64,000 nucleotides of DNA from an uncultured Clostridia bacterium. GTDB taxonomy: Bacteria > Bacillota > Clostridia > TANB77 > CAG-508. How positions within the stretch are numbered: position 1 is the first letter of the stretch; every line of letters starts with the position of its first letter. Position numbers and translations under genes: made by a program. Under the pieces are notes generated by a model, which was not told the origin of the DNA, searched no databases, and saw only the letters and a list, made by a program, of their open reading frames with translations. Where the stretch lies: contig CAKPAI010000006.1 of the NCBI GenBank assembly GCA_934133005.1, positions 1-64,000 on the forward strand, read 5' to 3'. Shown here piece after piece: positions 24,953 through 33,885 of this stretch.

Positions 24953-26098
24953 ATGTTAAGAAAAGTAGCAATACTAGCAAATGGAGGAGACGTTTCAGGA
25001 TTTAATGCAGTTATACGTGCAATAGTAAAAACGGCAGAGGAAAATGGAATTGAATGTTATGGATTTATAGATGGATATAGAGGCTTACTATATAATAATT
25101 ATGAAAGATTAACAACTGATAGCGAAGGTGTTGCATCAGGAATACTTCCTAAAGGTGGTTCAATAATTGGATCATCAACAAATGCAAATGTGTTTAATTA
25201 TAAGGTTGAGAAAGAAAATGGAGAGATTGAGTATAAAGACTTATCTGAAAAATGTATACAAAATGTAAAAGATGATGGCTTTGATTGTGTGTTTACTCTT
25301 GGAGGAGATGGAACTCAAAAGTCAGCAAGAGATTTCTATACAAGAGGAATGAATGTAATCGGAGTACCAAAGACAATTGACAATGATGTAGCTTGTACTG
25401 AAATTACATTTGGATATAATACGGCTGTATCTGTTGCAACAGAAGCATTAGATAGACTTCATACAACAGGAGAAACGCATCATAGAATAATGGTACTAGA
25501 AGTTATGGGAAGATATGCAGGTTGGATAGCAATAGAATCTGCAATAGCTGGAGGCGCAGATATTGCCTTAATTCCAGAGATACCATATGATATAAATGCT
25601 GCGGCTCAAAAAATAGAAGAAAGAAAAAAAGAAGGAAAGAACTTTACAGTAGTAGTTGTTGCCGAAGGTGCTATGCCAAAGGGTGGAACAATAACTGTTG
25701 AAAATGTAAGAAAAAATGGTAAAGGTGTTGATAATAACAAGCTTGGAGGAGCAGGACAAAAAGTTGCAAGAGAGCTTGAAGAGTTAACAGGATTAGAGGC
25801 AAGATGTACAGTTTTAGGATATATGCAAAGAGGAGGAACTCCAACTGCATATGACAGAGTACTTTCAACAAAATATGGTGCAAAAGCAATGGAATTAGCT
25901 CTCGAGGGAAAATTTGGCACGATAGCAGTAATCAAAAATGGTAAATTAGATTATGCCACATTAGAAGATGTTGTAGGAAATAATAAAGAAATTGGAGCTG
26001 TATCAGGAAACACAAAAGAAAGCAATTTAAGAAAAGTAAAAATGGATGATGACCTAGTTAAAACAGCAAGAGACATAGGAATTTGTCTAGGTGATTAA
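24953..26098 (+). CDS. 6-phosphofructokinase
   Basis: 381 residues, longer than PfkA of Bacillus (319) and like the mixed-substrate group of the PFKA family. Phosphorylates fructose 6-phosphate. The nucleotide loop is G-G-D-G-T at 117-121 and the catalytic segment P-K-T-I-D-N-D at 139-145. A Gly in the first motif points to ATP as phosphate donor, whereas Lys before T-I-D-N-D is the state found in pyrophosphate-dependent enzymes, so the protein combines both signatures. G-Y-M-Q-R-G-G-T-P is the conserved fructose-phosphate site. A GGAGG site lies 9 bases before the ATG. Confidence 0.92.
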   Translation: MLRKVAILANGGDVSGFNAVIRAIVKTAEENGIECYGFIDGYRGLLYNNYERLTTDSEGVASGILPKGGSIIGSSTNANVFNYKVEKENGEIEYKDLSEKCIQNVKDDGFDCVFTLGGDGTQKSARDFYTRGMNVIGVPKTIDNDVACTEITFGYNTAVSVATEALDRLHTTGETHHRIMVLEVMGRYAGWIAIESAIAGGADIALIPEIPYDINAAAQKIEERKKEGKNFTVVVVAEGAMPKGGTITVENVRKNGKGVDNNKLGGAGQKVARELEELTGLEARCTVLGYMQRGGTPTAYDRVLSTKYGAKAMELALEGKFGTIAVIKNGKLDYATLEDVVGNNKEIGAVSGNTKESNLRKVKMDDDLVKTARDIGICLGD

Positions 26099-26116
26099 GA
26101 ATAAAAGGTTGTGTTT

Positions 26117-27124
26117 ATGAACAAAAATATTTTGAAACATATAATTAGATATTTATTAATGATTTGTATAGTAGTAATCTGTTCAACTATTTTTAAATTT
26201 TCATCTGATATATCAACAAAATCTTCCGGAAAAAGTATAAAGATGTCAGGAATTGTAATTGACATATTTGGAAATGGAAGAAATATGTCAGAAGAAGAAA
26301 GAATGGTTGCTATAAAAAATATAGAACATATAATAAGAAAACTTGCTCATTTTTCTATTTACTTTTTACTGGGAGCGTTTTTAATGCTAACTGCGGGAAC
26401 TTTTAAATGGGAGAACTGTATAAGGTTTGATGTGAGTGTTTTATTTGCACTAGTATATGCTATGAGCGACGAATTTCACCAGTTATTTGTCAGTGGTAGA
26501 AGCTGTGAATTTAGAGATGTATGTATAGATACCATTGGAGCAAGTTTTGGAATTTTATTAGTACTTGTTATATTTATTTTAGTAAAAAAAGTACAAGAAC
26601 TAAGAGAAAGAAGAACTAAAAGACTAGCAGAAAAGAATATTGATACTGGAATTAAAAGAAAAGTTTTATTCATTGCTAGTACAGGAGGACACTTGAATGA
26701 ACTTATGCAAATAAGACCAATTTTTAAAAAATATGATTATCATATTGTAACAGAGAAAACTAAAGTAGATGAAAGTTTAAAAGAAAAGTATGGCGATAGA
26801 ATTAGTTTTTTAATATATGGAACTAAAAAATATCCAGTAAAATATATATTTAAGTTTTTTGCTAATTGTTTTATAAGTTTATATTATTTCTTTAAATATC
26901 AACCAGAAGTAATTGTAACGACAGGAACACATACTGCTGTTCCTATGTGCTATATTGCTAAAATTTTTGGAAGCAAAGTTATATTTATAGAAACTTTTGC
27001 AAATAGAACAACAGCAACTGTTGCGGGGAAACTAGTTTATCCAATTGCAGATACATTTGTTGTACAATGGGAAGAAATGCATAAAATATATCCAAAGTCT
27101 GTATGCTGGGGGTGGCTATATTGA
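26117..27124 (+). CDS. VanZ-like membrane domain fused to PssD/Alg14-like glycosyltransferase subunit
   Basis: 335 residues. Residues 5-165 form a VanZ-like domain: S-S-D-I-S-T-K-S-S, I-R-K-L-A-H-F-S-I-Y-F-L-L-G and S-D-E-F-H-Q-L-F-V-S-G-R, with about four helices. Residues 185-335 are a PssD/CpsF (Alg14-like) domain: V-L-F-I-A-S-T-G-G-H-L-N-E, V-T-T-G-T-H-T-A-V-P-M and the end W-G-W-L-Y typical of the family. The Alg14-type subunit anchors the Alg13-type catalytic subunit encoded immediately downstream. Start at 26117 behind AAAGG; the GTG at 26111 is possible. The fusion is in one uninterrupted frame. Confidence 0.82.
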   Translation: MNKNILKHIIRYLLMICIVVICSTIFKFSSDISTKSSGKSIKMSGIVIDIFGNGRNMSEEERMVAIKNIEHIIRKLAHFSIYFLLGAFLMLTAGTFKWENCIRFDVSVLFALVYAMSDEFHQLFVSGRSCEFRDVCIDTIGASFGILLVLVIFILVKKVQELRERRTKRLAEKNIDTGIKRKVLFIASTGGHLNELMQIRPIFKKYDYHIVTEKTKVDESLKEKYGDRISFLIYGTKKYPVKYIFKFFANCFISLYYFFKYQPEVIVTTGTHTAVPMCYIAKIFGSKVIFIETFANRTTATVAGKLVYPIADTFVVQWEEMHKIYPKSVCWGWLY

Positions 27125-27609
27125 TATTTGTAATACTTGGAACTCAAGATAAAAAATTTCCAAGACTGCTTAATGCAATTCAGAATGCGATTGATGAAGG
27201 AAAGATTAGTAAAGATGAGGAAATAATTGTACAAGCAGGGTCTACAAAATTTAAATCAAATGATATGAAGATTGTTGATTATATGGGAGTTGAAGAATTC
27301 GAGGACTACATAGATAAAGCAAGGATTGTAATTTGTCATGCAGGAGTTGGAACTATACTTACAGCTTTAAAGAAAGGAAAAACAATCATAGCAGCTGCAA
27401 GACTCAGAATGTATTATGAACATGTAAATGATCATCAACTACAAATTTTGGAAAATTTTAGCGAAAAAGGTTATATAATAGCTTTGGATGATTTTGACGA
27501 TATTGGACAAGCTTTAAAAAAAGCAGAGACATTTAACCCTCAAACATTCAGATCTAATAAAAAATACTTTTTAAGACAACTTGAAAAAGAAATAAATATT
27601 TTAGGATAA
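27121..27609 (+). CDS. PssE/Alg13-like glycosyltransferase catalytic subunit
   Basis: 162 residues if translation starts at the TTG at 27121, which overlaps the stop of the previous gene (TTGA) and has GGGGGTGG about 7 bases upstream; this gives the family N-terminus M-I-F-V-I-L-G-T-Q-D-K-K-F-P-R-L. The C-terminal GT28-like part has C-H-A-G-V-G-T-I-L-T-A-L and E-H-V-N-D-H-Q-L. Together with the PssD-like domain it would add a sugar (GlcA or Gal in known systems) to a lipid-linked saccharide. Confidence 0.85.
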   Translation: MIFVILGTQDKKFPRLLNAIQNAIDEGKISKDEEIIVQAGSTKFKSNDMKIVDYMGVEEFEDYIDKARIVICHAGVGTILTALKKGKTIIAAARLRMYYEHVNDHQLQILENFSEKGYIIALDDFDDIGQALKKAETFNPQTFRSNKKYFLRQLEKEINILG

Positions 27610-27616
27610 AATAAAA

Positions 27617-27698
27617 ATTAGCAATAAACTCATAAATATAATGTTATGTAGAGATAATATATATAAATGTTATAATATGAGTTTTGTTGCTATTTTTT
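27617..27698 (+). terminator. Terminator after the PssD/PssE genes
   Basis: AGCAATAAACTCATA pairs with TATGAGTTTTGTTGCT around a large AT-rich loop, followed by a run of T. It separates these genes from the main polysaccharide locus. Confidence 0.7.
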
Positions 27699-27788
27699 GC
27701 ATAATTTGGCCCAAAATAGTAAATGTCTTTAACTTAAGTAATATCAAGGCTTTATAAAAATATGAAAAATAAAAGTGAAAAAAATGTA

Positions 27789-27826
27789 TTGAACGTATTG
27801 AAAAATATGTTTATAATTGATATTAT
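27789..27826 (+). promoter_or_regulatory. Two overlapping sigma-A promoters at the head of the polysaccharide locus
   Basis: TTGAAC (27789)-17-TATAAT (27812-27817) and TTGAAA (27798)-17-TATTAT (27821-27826), offset by 9 bases. Both have ideal spacing. Confidence 0.7.
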
Positions 27827-27855
27827 ATACGTAGTTTTTTGCAAAGGAGAAAGTT

Positions 27856-29001
27856 ATGTCAAATAATAATGAAAAAGAGAAAGATATAGACACAAAGGAT
27901 TCGAGATTTGGAGCCTATGAAAGAGAAATGGAAAGAAGAGAGCAAAAACAAGCAAAGGAAAAAAGAAAAAAGAAGAAAATAATATTAAAAGTTATATTAG
28001 TTATTTTAATAACATTATTAGTAATTGTACTAGCTGCAGGTGCTGCTGCATGGGCATTCATAAATGGAAAACTAGGACAATTAAAAACTGAAACAATAGA
28101 TATAAATAATATAGGAATAAGTGATGAAGTAAGAGAAGAATTACAAGATTATAGAAATATAGCACTACTTGGAATCGATAGTAGAGCAGACGATTATGGT
28201 ACTGGAAATAGAAGTGATTGCATAATAATTGCAAGTTTAAATCAAAAAACAGGAAATATAAAGCTAATATCTGTATATAGGGATACTTATGTTTATGTAA
28301 TGGAAAATGGAACAAAAAGACTTGATAAAATAACACATGCGTATTCTTATGGAAAAGCAGAAAATGCTTTAAAATCTTTAAATGAAGCTTTAGATTTAAA
28401 TATTAAAGAGTATGTAACAGTTAATTTTGATGCAGTGGTTGCTGCTGTTGATGCTTTAGGTGGAGTTACAATTGATATTGATTCTAGTGAACTTAATTAT
28501 ATAAATGACTATATTGATGCAACATCACAAAGTTCAGGAATAAAATCAAAACATATATCAAAAGCAGGAAGACAAACAGTAGACGGAGTACAAGCTGTTG
28601 CTTATTCAAGAATAAGATATACATCTGGTGGGGATTATAAAAGAACAGAAAGAATGAGAACTGTTGTTGAAGCAATGATGAAGAAAGCAAAAACTTTATC
28701 AATTGGTCAATTAAACAGTTTTGCAAATACAATACTTCCAAGAATAAGTACTAATATAACTTCTGGAGATATTTTGGGATTAATTCCGAGTCTTGCATCA
28801 ATGTCAGTAGATGAAAGTATTGGTTGGCCATATGAGACAAAAGGAATAACATTAGACAGATGGTATGGAATTCCTGTAACATTGGAAAGTAACGTAAAAA
28901 AATTGCATCAAGAAGCTTTTGAGCAAACTGACTATGAACCATCTGAAACTGTAAAAGAAATGAGCAATGCCATAATAAAGAAAACAGGATATACTGAGTA
29001 A
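27856..29001 (+). CDS. LytR-CpsA-Psr (LCP) family wall-polymer ligase
   Basis: 381 residues. A charged cytoplasmic tail, one transmembrane helix (about 45-70), then the LCP domain with L-L-G-I-D-S-R-A-D-D, R-S-D-C-I-I-I-A-S, S-V-Y-R-D-T-Y-V, I-T-H-A-Y-S-Y-G and Y-S-R-I-R-Y (with later R-T-E-R-M-R). LCP enzymes transfer undecaprenyl-linked polymers to peptidoglycan outside the membrane. First gene of the locus, directly behind the double promoter and an AAAGGAG site. Confidence 0.93.
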   Translation: MSNNNEKEKDIDTKDSRFGAYEREMERREQKQAKEKRKKKKIILKVILVILITLLVIVLAAGAAAWAFINGKLGQLKTETIDINNIGISDEVREELQDYRNIALLGIDSRADDYGTGNRSDCIIIASLNQKTGNIKLISVYRDTYVYVMENGTKRLDKITHAYSYGKAENALKSLNEALDLNIKEYVTVNFDAVVAAVDALGGVTIDIDSSELNYINDYIDATSQSSGIKSKHISKAGRQTVDGVQAVAYSRIRYTSGGDYKRTERMRTVVEAMMKKAKTLSIGQLNSFANTILPRISTNITSGDILGLIPSLASMSVDESIGWPYETKGITLDRWYGIPVTLESNVKKLHQEAFEQTDYEPSETVKEMSNAIIKKTGYTE

Positions 29002-29022
29002 AAAATAAAAGGGGAACATTTT

Positions 29023-29757
29023 ATGAACAGGACAAATTTGGCTGTAGAAGAGGAAAATTTTAACGAATTTGAAAATATTAATACAGCAGAAAGTAAAAAG
29101 TACAAACATAAAATTGAAAAAATAACTCATCCAAAACTAGTTTACTATTTTATAAAAAGAACATTTGATATTGTAGCAGGAATTATAGGAATATTAATTC
29201 TTATTCCTTTATCGATTTTTGTATTCATAATGAGAATAATAAAAAAAGAAAATGATGGACCAATGTTTTACAAACAACTTAGAATTGGAAAAAATGGCAA
29301 GGAAATAAGAATATTCAAGTATAGAACTATGGTAATGAATGCAGATGAAAAATTAGTTCAATATTTAGAAGAAAATGAAGAAGCTGCAAAAGAATATAAA
29401 AAATATAAAAAATTAAGGAAAGACCCAAGAATAACAAAGGTTGGAGCTTTTTTAAGAAAAACAAGTCTTGATGAGTTCCCTCAATTCATAAATGTTTTAC
29501 TAGGACAGATGAGTGTGGTTGGACCTAGACCATATCTTCATAGAGAGAAAAAAGATATGGATTGGTACTATGATAAAATTATAAAAGTTAAACCTGGAAT
29601 AACAGGATATTGGCAAGTCAATGGCAGAAGCGATGTAGACTTCAAGGATAGATTAATTATGGATACCTATTATATGGAACATAAAAGTTTAGTAATGGAT
29701 ACGAAGATAATAATAAAAACAGCAATGAAGATATTTAAAAAAGAAGGAGCAATATAG
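29023..29757 (+). CDS. Undecaprenyl-phosphate sugar phosphotransferase (initiating enzyme)
   Basis: 244 residues. Bacterial sugar transferase family (WbaP/CpsE type, short form): K-R-T-F-D-I-V-A-G-I-I-G-I with one membrane helix, D-G-P-M-F-Y-K-Q-L-R-I-G-K-N-G, F-K-Y-R-T-M, D-P-R-I-T-K-V-G-A-F-L-R-K, S-L-D-E-F-P-Q and G-P-R-P-Y. It loads the first sugar phosphate on the lipid carrier. Its stop overlaps the GTG of the next gene. Confidence 0.93.
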   Translation: MNRTNLAVEEENFNEFENINTAESKKYKHKIEKITHPKLVYYFIKRTFDIVAGIIGILILIPLSIFVFIMRIIKKENDGPMFYKQLRIGKNGKEIRIFKYRTMVMNADEKLVQYLEENEEAAKEYKKYKKLRKDPRITKVGAFLRKTSLDEFPQFINVLLGQMSVVGPRPYLHREKKDMDWYYDKIIKVKPGITGYWQVNGRSDVDFKDRLIMDTYYMEHKSLVMDTKIIIKTAMKIFKKEGAI

Positions 29758-30548
29758 TGAAGAATATTCAAATAATAGTAGCAACGCATAAAAAATATCA
29801 AATGCCAAAAGAAGATATATATTTGCCTGTCTATGTAGGTGCTGAGGAAAAAGAAAAAATTGAAGGATATATTCCAGATAACCAAGGAGAGAATATCTCG
29901 TCAAAAAATCCATATTTTTGTGAGCTAACTGGATTATATTGGGCTTGGAAAAATCTTGATGTGGATTATATTGGATTAGTGCATTATAGACGATATTTTA
30001 CTGAAAAGAGAAAAGTTACTAAAGATGAGAATGCAAAATTTAACTGTGTTTTAACTAGAGAAGAAGTTGAAGAAAAATTAAAAAATGCAGAAGTCATATT
30101 ACCAAAAGAGAGAAATTATTTTATTGAAAATTTGTACGACCATTATAAACATACAATGTATATAGAACCATTAGATAAAACAAGAAAAATAATAGAGGAG
30201 AAATATCCTGAGTATATAGCTGAATTTGATAAATTAAAAACAAGAAAAAAAGCGCATATGTTCAATATGTTTATTATGAAGAAAGAAATACTAAATGAGT
30301 ATTGTGAGTGGCTTTTTGATATATTATTTGAGTTAGAAAAGAAAATGGAAGGAATAGAATATGATCCATTTCATGCAAGATTTTATGGTAGAATTTCAGA
30401 ACTATTGCTTGATGTATGGATAAATAAAAATCAAATAAAATATGAAGAAGTTAGAGTAATGGACATGCAAAATGTAAAATGGCTAAAAAAAGGAACTAGT
30501 TTTTTAATGGCAAAATTTACTGGAAAAAAATATGGAAAGAGTTTTTAG
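29757..30548 (+). CDS. DUF4422 glycosyltransferase-like protein
   Basis: 263 residues from a GTG that shares one base with the preceding TAG. I-V-A-T-H-K-K-Y, C-E-L-T-G-L-Y-W-A-W-K-N, D-Y-I-G-L-V-H-Y-R-R-Y-F, and M-F-N-M-F-I-M are the DUF4422 signature, a family confined to capsule and exopolysaccharide loci and probably a GT-A-type glycosyltransferase. Confidence 0.85.
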   Translation: MKNIQIIVATHKKYQMPKEDIYLPVYVGAEEKEKIEGYIPDNQGENISSKNPYFCELTGLYWAWKNLDVDYIGLVHYRRYFTEKRKVTKDENAKFNCVLTREEVEEKLKNAEVILPKERNYFIENLYDHYKHTMYIEPLDKTRKIIEEKYPEYIAEFDKLKTRKKAHMFNMFIMKKEILNEYCEWLFDILFELEKKMEGIEYDPFHARFYGRISELLLDVWINKNQIKYEEVRVMDMQNVKWLKKGTSFLMAKFTGKKYGKSF

Positions 30549-30550
30549 AA

Positions 30551-32581
30551 ATGGAAGATAAAAAAGTTATTGCAATAGTAGTTACATATAATAGAAAAGA
30601 GTTATTAAGAGAGTGTATAAATGCTCTATTAAATCAAGAATATAATAACTGTGATATTTTAATTGTAGATAATGCAAGTACTGATGGTACAAAGGAATAT
30701 ATAAGTGATGAGTTAAAAAATAGTAGAGTTCACTATGTTAACACAGGAAAAAATTTAGGTGGAGCAGGTGGATTCAATTATGGTATGAAAGAAGCCTTTA
30801 GAATTGGTTGTGATTTTATGTGGATTATGGATGATGATTGTATAGTTCATAAAGATTCCTTAACAGAATTATTAAAGGCGGATAAACAACTTAATGGAGA
30901 ATATGGCTTTCTATCAAGCAAAGCATTATGGAAAAATAATAGTATATGTACAATGAATATTCAAAAAAGAAAGTTTTCAAAATGGCTAAAAAATTTTGAA
31001 ACAAATATGCAACCTATTGCTATGGCATCATTTGTATCTTTGTTTATAAAATCAGAAATAGTAGAAGAGTTAGGACTTCCAATTAAAGATTTTTTTATAT
31101 GGACTGATGATTGGGAATATACAAGAAGAATATCAAGAAAATATAAATGCTATTATATATCAAACAGTATTGTAACACATAAATCAAAATTAAATGAGGG
31201 AGCTAGTATAGCAACTGTAGATGGTGATAGACTTGAAAGATTTAAGTATATGTATAGAAATGACGTTGTTTTGTACAGAAGAGAAGGAATAAAGGGCTGG
31301 ATCTTGTTATACATGCGTTTAGCACTACATAAATTAAGAATCCTAAAATCTAGCAAAAATGATAAAAAAGACAGAATTAAGATAATTGATAGTGCAATAA
31401 AAGAAGGAAAAAAATTTAATCCTAAAATCGAATATGTATGTGACAAAGTGAAGGTCCTACAAGTATTTGGGGAGCCTCTAGCAAATGGCGGACAAGAAGC
31501 ATTTATCATGAATATGTACAGAAAAATAGACAAGGAAAAAGTACAATTTGATTTTTTTACACCATTTAAATGTGAAAACGAAGAATTAAGGAAAGAAATA
31601 GAAGTTTTAGGTGGAAAAGTGTTCTCAGGAAATATGAGTTTTGACAGAGTAGTAAGAAAGAAAAACTTCAAAATGTCACTAAAGAAGTTTTTAAAAACTC
31701 ATAGATACAATATTATTCATATTCATTCAGGAAGTACGTATGAGTTAGCATATGGAGCTAAAATTGCAAAGGATAATGGGGCAAATAAGGTGATTGTACA
31801 TTCTCATTCTATTTCGAAAACAGAATCTTTAAAGGAAAAGCTAAAAAATATATTATTAAAAAAAATAACAAGAAAAAATTTCTTGCAAAATGCAGATAAT
31901 TACTTAGCTTGTTCAAAAATAGCAGCAGAAACTAAATATCCAAATGAAGTTATAATAAATAATAAATATCAGATAATAAGAAATGGTATAGATTTAGAAA
32001 AGTTTAAGTTTAATAAAGAGATTAGAGATATATACAGAAATAAATTTGAGTTTAATAATAAAAAAGTAATATGCCATATAGGCAGATTTCAAAAACAAAA
32101 AAATCATGAGTTCATTATAGAGATATTCAAAAAAATCCATGATATAGATAATAATTCAATATTAGTACTTATTGGCGATGGTGAAGATAAAAATAAGATA
32201 GTAAAATTGATAAAGAAATACAATCTAGAAGATTCAGTACAATTATTAGGAGTTAGAGACGATGTAAATGAAATTTTACAAGGTGTAGATCTATTTTTAT
32301 TTCCTTCATTATATGAGGGGCTTGGTATAGTTGCAATAGAAGCACAAGCAGCAGGAATCAATACAATCTGTTCAACAAATGTTCCAATGGATGTAAAAGT
32401 AACAGAGTTATGCTATCATTTAGATTTAAATAATCCTGAGGAATGGACAAAATTATCTATAAAATTATTAAATGAGAATAAAAAAAGAGAAGATACCTCA
32501 AATGAAATAAGAAGCAAAGGTTATGATTCTGAGCTGTCAGCAAAACAATTATTAGATATTTATATAGAAAATAAGGAGTAA
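30551..32581 (+). CDS. Two-domain glycosyltransferase: GlfT2-like GT2 fused to GT4
   Basis: 676 residues. Residues 1-290 are a GT2 domain close to galactofuranosyltransferases and rhamnosyl-type enzymes: V-V-T-Y-N-R-K-E-L-L, D-N-A-S-T-D-G-T, G-G-A-G-G-F-N-Y-G and W-I-M-D-D-D-C. The W-T-D-D-W-E-Y segment fits the catalytic acid position. Residues 300-676 are a GT-B GT4 domain: N-G-G-Q-E-A-F-I-M, H-S-H-S, I-G-R-F-Q-K-Q-K-N and S-L-Y-E-G-L-G-I-V-A-I-E-A-Q. A UDP-galactopyranose mutase gene at 40.7 kb would supply UDP-galactofuranose for the first domain. The two domains probably add consecutive sugars. Confidence 0.85.
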   Translation: MEDKKVIAIVVTYNRKELLRECINALLNQEYNNCDILIVDNASTDGTKEYISDELKNSRVHYVNTGKNLGGAGGFNYGMKEAFRIGCDFMWIMDDDCIVHKDSLTELLKADKQLNGEYGFLSSKALWKNNSICTMNIQKRKFSKWLKNFETNMQPIAMASFVSLFIKSEIVEELGLPIKDFFIWTDDWEYTRRISRKYKCYYISNSIVTHKSKLNEGASIATVDGDRLERFKYMYRNDVVLYRREGIKGWILLYMRLALHKLRILKSSKNDKKDRIKIIDSAIKEGKKFNPKIEYVCDKVKVLQVFGEPLANGGQEAFIMNMYRKIDKEKVQFDFFTPFKCENEELRKEIEVLGGKVFSGNMSFDRVVRKKNFKMSLKKFLKTHRYNIIHIHSGSTYELAYGAKIAKDNGANKVIVHSHSISKTESLKEKLKNILLKKITRKNFLQNADNYLACSKIAAETKYPNEVIINNKYQIIRNGIDLEKFKFNKEIRDIYRNKFEFNNKKVICHIGRFQKQKNHEFIIEIFKKIHDIDNNSILVLIGDGEDKNKIVKLIKKYNLEDSVQLLGVRDDVNEILQGVDLFLFPSLYEGLGIVAIEAQAAGINTICSTNVPMDVKVTELCYHLDLNNPEEWTKLSIKLLNENKKREDTSNEIRSKGYDSELSAKQLLDIYIENKE

Positions 32582-32583
32582 CA

Positions 32584-33885
32584 ATGAAATTAGTGAAGGA
32601 AAATTATAAGAAGATTTGCATGTACATAGGGCTATTTCTAATTTTGTTTTATCCATTTAACATATCATTTAAAGACGTTATATATCCAAATGAATATGTT
32701 AACTTGATAGTACAAATAGTAGGATTATTATTAGTTATTTTGCCAAACTATAAGAACATTTTGGAAAATTTAATAAAACACTACAAGGTAGTTATAATAA
32801 CAGGTATTGTAGCTATATTACTTATATTTTTTAGAAATGGAGATATTCAAAATAGACATTTCGGAATGCCATTTTACATACTCGAATTTTTTGCTATTTT
32901 ATTGATATTTTCTTCAACAAAAGAATGGCAAAAGATTTTTACACATGTATTTATGTTTTTTATAATTGAACATATTATAGGAACATGGTTTTGTTTTATT
33001 TTTAAAAATTTTTATTATAGTAATATATTACCAATTTTTAGTGACTTTAAAACAGAGTTATTATATCAATTTGAACATAATCAAATTGCAGGATTTACCC
33101 ATCATTACAGCACAAATGCAACTTATTTATTACAAGGAATTATATTTGAAATATTCTATTTGAATTATAATATAAAAAATAGCAAAAAGAATATAATAAA
33201 TTATATAATTTTAGCATTAAATGTAGGAGCTATATTACTTACAGGAAAAAGAGCTCAATTGTTTTTTGGCGTGTTGGCCATACTCATTGCAATAATATTA
33301 AAGAATAAAGGTTATAATATTAAAATTTTAAAAAAATATTATAAACAAATAAGTATTGCTATGATATGTGGTGTAGCAGTAATACTAATAGTACCTGCAT
33401 TTAGAGGCCCAATTGTTAGAGCATATGAAGGTTTTATAAATAAAGATATGTTTCTAACAAGAGAGCCAATGAAGAATTTAGCTATAAATAAATTTAAAGA
33501 ATCACCTGTATTTGGAAAAGGATGGGGAACATATAAATACTATTATCATAATGAGATAATTACGCAAGAAAGAAGTTATATGGATGCACACAACATATAT
33601 TTACAGATATTAAGTGAATTAGGAGTTTTTGGAATTGCAGTCTTTATAGGGTTAAATGCGTATATTGTAATATTAGTATTGAAAGTTAAAAATAGTAAGA
33701 ACATAAGTAAAAAAAGCTATTTATATGTTTTTCTAGCATATCATATTTACATTTTATTAGAAGGTATTGTGGGAAATTCTTTTTATGATATACCAGTACT
33801 TATACCTTATGGATTTTTTTGGGCAATGATGCTAAACTTAAAAATTGAAGGAGAAAATAATGAGCGAAAAAATATTGACGATTAG
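32584..33885 (+). CDS. O-antigen polymerase/ligase-like membrane protein (Wzy candidate 1)
   Basis: 433 residues, about 11 hydrophobic helices, with a large loop containing F-K-E-S-P-V-F-G-K-G-W-G and D-A-H-N-I-Y-L-Q-I-L-S-E-L-G-V-F-G, the usual O-antigen ligase/polymerase (Wzy_C) features. Lies 2 bases after the preceding glycosyltransferase gene and overlaps the next by 26 bases. Likely polymerises repeat units with the flippase encoded two genes downstream. Confidence 0.82.
   Translation: MKLVKENYKKICMYIGLFLILFYPFNISFKDVIYPNEYVNLIVQIVGLLLVILPNYKNILENLIKHYKVVIITGIVAILLIFFRNGDIQNRHFGMPFYILEFFAILLIFSSTKEWQKIFTHVFMFFIIEHIIGTWFCFIFKNFYYSNILPIFSDFKTELLYQFEHNQIAGFTHHYSTNATYLLQGIIFEIFYLNYNIKNSKKNIINYIILALNVGAILLTGKRAQLFFGVLAILIAIILKNKGYNIKILKKYYKQISIAMICGVAVILIVPAFRGPIVRAYEGFINKDMFLTREPMKNLAINKFKESPVFGKGWGTYKYYYHNEIITQERSYMDAHNIYLQILSELGVFGIAVFIGLNAYIVILVLKVKNSKNISKKSYLYVFLAYHIYILLEGIVGNSFYDIPVLIPYGFFWAMMLNLKIEGENNERKNIDD

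Noticed and set aside
26117..27609. Frameshift between the PssD-like and PssE-like genes
   Set aside because: Both proteins end and start at the family-typical residues and overlap by TTGA, the normal arrangement for this two-subunit enzyme.
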